IMG/VR virus record: IMGVR_UViG_3300045141_000128
Location: 1-40,750 of that record
DNA: 40,750 bases
Strand: one strand, 5' to 3'
Source of the DNA: a virus
The notes below the pieces were generated by a model. It worked only from the letters and a program-made list of their open reading frames with translations, was not told the DNA's origin and did not search any database. Shown one piece after another: positions 39,346 through 40,750 of the stretch. The stretch's first letter is position 1, and each line of letters starts with the position of its first letter. The translations under genes and the position numbers were made by a program.

Positions 39346-40065
39346 GGTGACCTCGCGCGCTGGCGTGACGTCGGCAGGATGACGGTGCCGCTCTTCGCGT
39401 CCCAGCTCCGTGGGTAGTTCTGGCGGCACCAGCGTTGCCATTGGTCGGACCCAGTCGGGAAGCCGGACTTGCCCGTCTTGCCGGTCGGCGCCGGGGCCGG
39501 CTCCGGCCTGGACGGCGGCGTCGGCATCCCCTCCATGACCGCCGCGACGTTCCCCTGGTCGAGCGACATGATCGGGGTCAGCAGCGGGTCGATGACCCTC
39601 ATCGCCCCCTCCCAATTGTCGGGCACCTTCGGGCTGTCCTCCTCCTCGTTGATGCAGTGCGTATAGGCTCGGGTCCACATCCACTTCATGTGCATGTTGA
39701 GGAGCTCGGTGGCGTAGCCCCGGCAGATCGCCGGCTCGGCCGCGTTGGCCGTCATCGTCATCATCATCATCAGCAGGGCGGCGGCTCTCATCTGTCTTTA
39801 TCCTGATCGTCATTTCGTAACGGTGTTTCGGGTCCGGGTGCTTGCGCCAGTAGTCGATGATCTCCATCGCGGGGCCGGCGGGGCCTGACAGCCAGAGCTC
39901 GATCGGCGACGGGCCGTGACCATGCTTGGCCTTCCACCAGGGGGAGGCGAGCTGCCACGCGCGTTGCCGGCTGACCCCGAGATGATCTCCGATCTTCTGA
40001 AGGCCGAAGCCCAGCTCCCGCATGCGCAGGGCCGTGTGACGGCGCTCCCAGTCTCGCTGCTTCAT
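39139..40065 (-). CDS. HTH protein whose frame runs through two further genes
   Basis: From ATG 40065 the product begins MKQRDWERRHTALRMRELGF, then GLQKIGDHLGVSRQRAWQLA, a helix-turn-helix typical of small phage regulators, followed by WLSGPAGPAMEIIDYWRKHP and YEMTIRIKTDE. After residue 92 the frame enters the signal-peptide gene in a different phase, becomes low in third-position G/C (a DDDDDDD run opposite the Met run), meets no stop, and continues in frame into the AlpA-type gene, ending at 39139. The reliable coding part is about 39790-40065. Either the original stop has been lost or an A-C fusion protein is made. The frame is also open upstream to a TTG at 40197. Confidence 0.5.
   Translation of the reverse strand: MKQRDWERRHTALRMRELGFGLQKIGDHLGVSRQRAWQLASPWWKAKHGHGPSPIELWLSGPAGPAMEIIDYWRKHPDPKHRYEMTIRIKTDESRRPADDDDDDDGQRGRAGDLPGLRHRAPQHAHEVDVDPSLYALHQRGGGQPEGARQLGGGDEGHRPAADPDHVARPGERRGGHGGDADAAVQAGAGPGADRQDGQVRLPDWVRPMATLVPPELPTELGREERHRHPADVTPAREVTMSRLAEVRHLLTVQEAAEFLNMSASWLNKERSKYARGNGPSFVKIGRRALYHPDDLIAYVTAHTKEKM
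39333..39791 (-). CDS. Signal-peptide-bearing hypothetical protein (152 aa)
   Basis: The N-terminus MRAAALLMMMMTMTANAAEP looks like a Sec signal peptide with an A-x-A cleavage site; its Met run comes from a short ATG repeat. The mature part has ICRGYATELLNMHMKWMWTR, HCINEEEDSP, a Pro-rich linker and QWQRWCRQNYPRSWD. Four cysteines are present. Third codon positions are overwhelmingly G or C, so this frame is coding even though another long frame runs through the same DNA. A periplasmic protein made early in infection, for example for superinfection exclusion, would fit but is not shown. Confidence 0.65.
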   Translation of the reverse strand: MRAAALLMMMMTMTANAAEPAICRGYATELLNMHMKWMWTRAYTHCINEEEDSPKVPDNWEGAMRVIDPLLTPIMSLDQGNVAAVMEGMPTPPSRPEPAPAPTGKTGKSGFPTGSDQWQRWCRQNYPRSWDAKSGTVILPTSRQRARSPCPG

Positions 40066-40109
40066 GGCGATGCGCCGTGGGGGGTCCAGCTTTTCCCACG
40101 GCGCCGGCC

Positions 40110-40484
40110 TCAAGGCGGGGGCCCTATCATCAACGAAGGGGGGAGCGGGATCACCACGTTCTGCGGGCGCCAGATATGCAGCGTGTGCGGATGGCAATTG
40201 ATGTGCTCACTGGGCCGCACATGCAGCTGCATCGCCGTCTCGTCCTCCTTGAAGAACTTGCGTTTGATGAACTCCATCTCGATCCAATTCGGAGATCGAT
40301 TCTTGCGGCTGACGCTAACGTGATCCCAGCCGCCGCCGGTCGAGGCGATGACGCGCATGGCCGCGTGGTCGGTCGGTGACGGGATAAAAAATGCGCCGTC
40401 GCCGGGCCCTCCAGTGCTGCCGAAGTACTTGACCACCTCGGGGCTCATGTCGCGCCACTGGTCGAGCTCGTACAGGTTCCTCAT
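40110..40484 (-). CDS. DUF7694-like protein (124 aa)
   Basis: The protein contains GGWDHVSVSRKNRSPNWIEM followed by EFIKRKFFKEDETAMQLHV, and HINCHPHTLHIWRPQNVVIP with a final PLPPSLMIG. The sequence WDHVSVS-x3-R-xP-W-xEM...FF-x-(E/D)...HVxPSxHxNxHPxxLHxWRP is a family common in siphophage and podophage early regions, annotated as DUF7694. The function is unknown; conserved His and Trp residues suggest a compact beta fold, possibly metal-binding. The start overlaps the preceding stop (ATGA). Confidence 0.75.
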   Translation of the reverse strand: MRNLYELDQWRDMSPEVVKYFGSTGGPGDGAFFIPSPTDHAAMRVIASTGGGWDHVSVSRKNRSPNWIEMEFIKRKFFKEDETAMQLHVRPSEHINCHPHTLHIWRPQNVVIPLPPSLMIGPPP

Positions 40485-40750
40485 ATGACGTCTCCCTCGG
40501 CCGGGGCCGGTGCTGGCTCGACCTCGGCGCGCATGGCGTCGGCCTCCTCGGCGGTCACCTTGAGCTCGGCGGCGTAATCCTTGAGCGCAACGCGCTGCAC
40601 CTTGGCCAGCGTCTTCCACCACGCCTCCATCGCGGCTCGGCCGCTCTTGGCCTGTTCGCGCGCGGCTATGACCAGCGTGCTGCTGTCCTCCAGCGTTGCT
40701 GGCTTGGGTGCCTGGATGCCGCCGGCAGCCCACTGCGCGAGCTGCTGGCC
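40481..40750 (-). CDS. C-terminal part of a possible RecT-type recombinase
   Basis: This frame is open from the window edge to TGA 40483-40481 and encodes 89 residues: LEDSSTLVIAAREQAKSGRA, MEAWWKTLAKVQRVALKDYA and AELKVTAEEADAMRAE, ending in a Pro/Ala tail. The A-R-E-x-A...G-x-A-x-(M/L)-x-x-(W/F)-W-K...R-x-x-L-K...EL-K-x-x-A-x-x-AD pattern resembles the C-termini of phage RecT-like single-strand annealing proteins in Rhizobiales phages. The catalytic core would lie beyond the window, so the assignment is tentative. It is the first visible gene of the minus-strand early block. Confidence 0.5.
   Translation of the reverse strand, partial: GQQLAQWAAGGIQAPKPATLEDSSTLVIAAREQAKSGRAAMEAWWKTLAKVQRVALKDYAAELKVTAEEADAMRAEVEPAPAPAEGDVI

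Noticed and set aside
1-40750. CRISPR arrays, tRNA genes, integrase or attachment sites
   Set aside because: No regularly spaced repeats, no tRNA-like cloverleaf and no tyrosine or serine recombinase motifs were noticed. Whether the element is temperate cannot be settled from this window.

Overview
The window is a stretch of a tailed-phage genome (free phage or prophage) from a high-GC host. The structural set is that of a P22-like podovirus: large terminase, P22-type portal, scaffold-like protein, P22-type coat, gp4-like and gp10-like head-to-tail factors, then a run of ejection/internal virion proteins. No tape-measure or sheath gene is seen. Strong G/C preference at third codon positions, many GTG starts, a DUF3309-type membrane peptide and a DUF2158-like domain suggest an alphaproteobacterial host, perhaps Rhizobiales. 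That host guess is inference; no integrase, attachment site or host gene is visible.

Layout: 1-195 is the 3' end of a gene whose tail resembles small-terminase/DUF5681-type proteins. 195-975 is a boundary zone with hairpins, an AT-rich palindrome cluster and one minus-strand gene. 975-4479 holds a histone-H1-like Ala/Pro/Lys-rich protein and small overlapping genes. 4571-5028 is a two-gene cassette that looks like Tad2 (DUF2829) followed by an Acb2/Tad1-type hairpin protein, so probably nucleotide-signal sponges against Thoeris/CBASS, closed by a strong terminator. 5136-13127 is dominated by proteins with Sec-type signal peptides and conserved cysteines, ending in two large proteins made of four copies of one spike/LamG-like module. 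13124-16950 is terminase and portal. 16950-19913 holds a small membrane protein, a secreted beta-helix spike candidate and a GH19-type endolysin. 19906-23513 has a large virion-like protein and many tiny genes. 23517-29909 is scaffold, coat and head completion. 29924-37063 holds ejection proteins, including a SleB-type peptidoglycan hydrolase. 37060-38373 is another signal-peptide spike/adaptor protein. 38363-40750 is a convergent minus-strand block of early-type genes (HTH proteins, DUF7694-like protein, RecT-like C-terminus).

Almost all plus-strand genes are joined by ATGA, GTGA or TGATG overlaps, which implies long translationally coupled operons. The most unusual aspects are the adjacent sponge-type anti-defence genes, the suite of seven signal-peptide, cysteine-patterned proteins in a phage structural region, a lectin-like insertion in the gp10 homologue, and several overlapping or overprinted reading frames.
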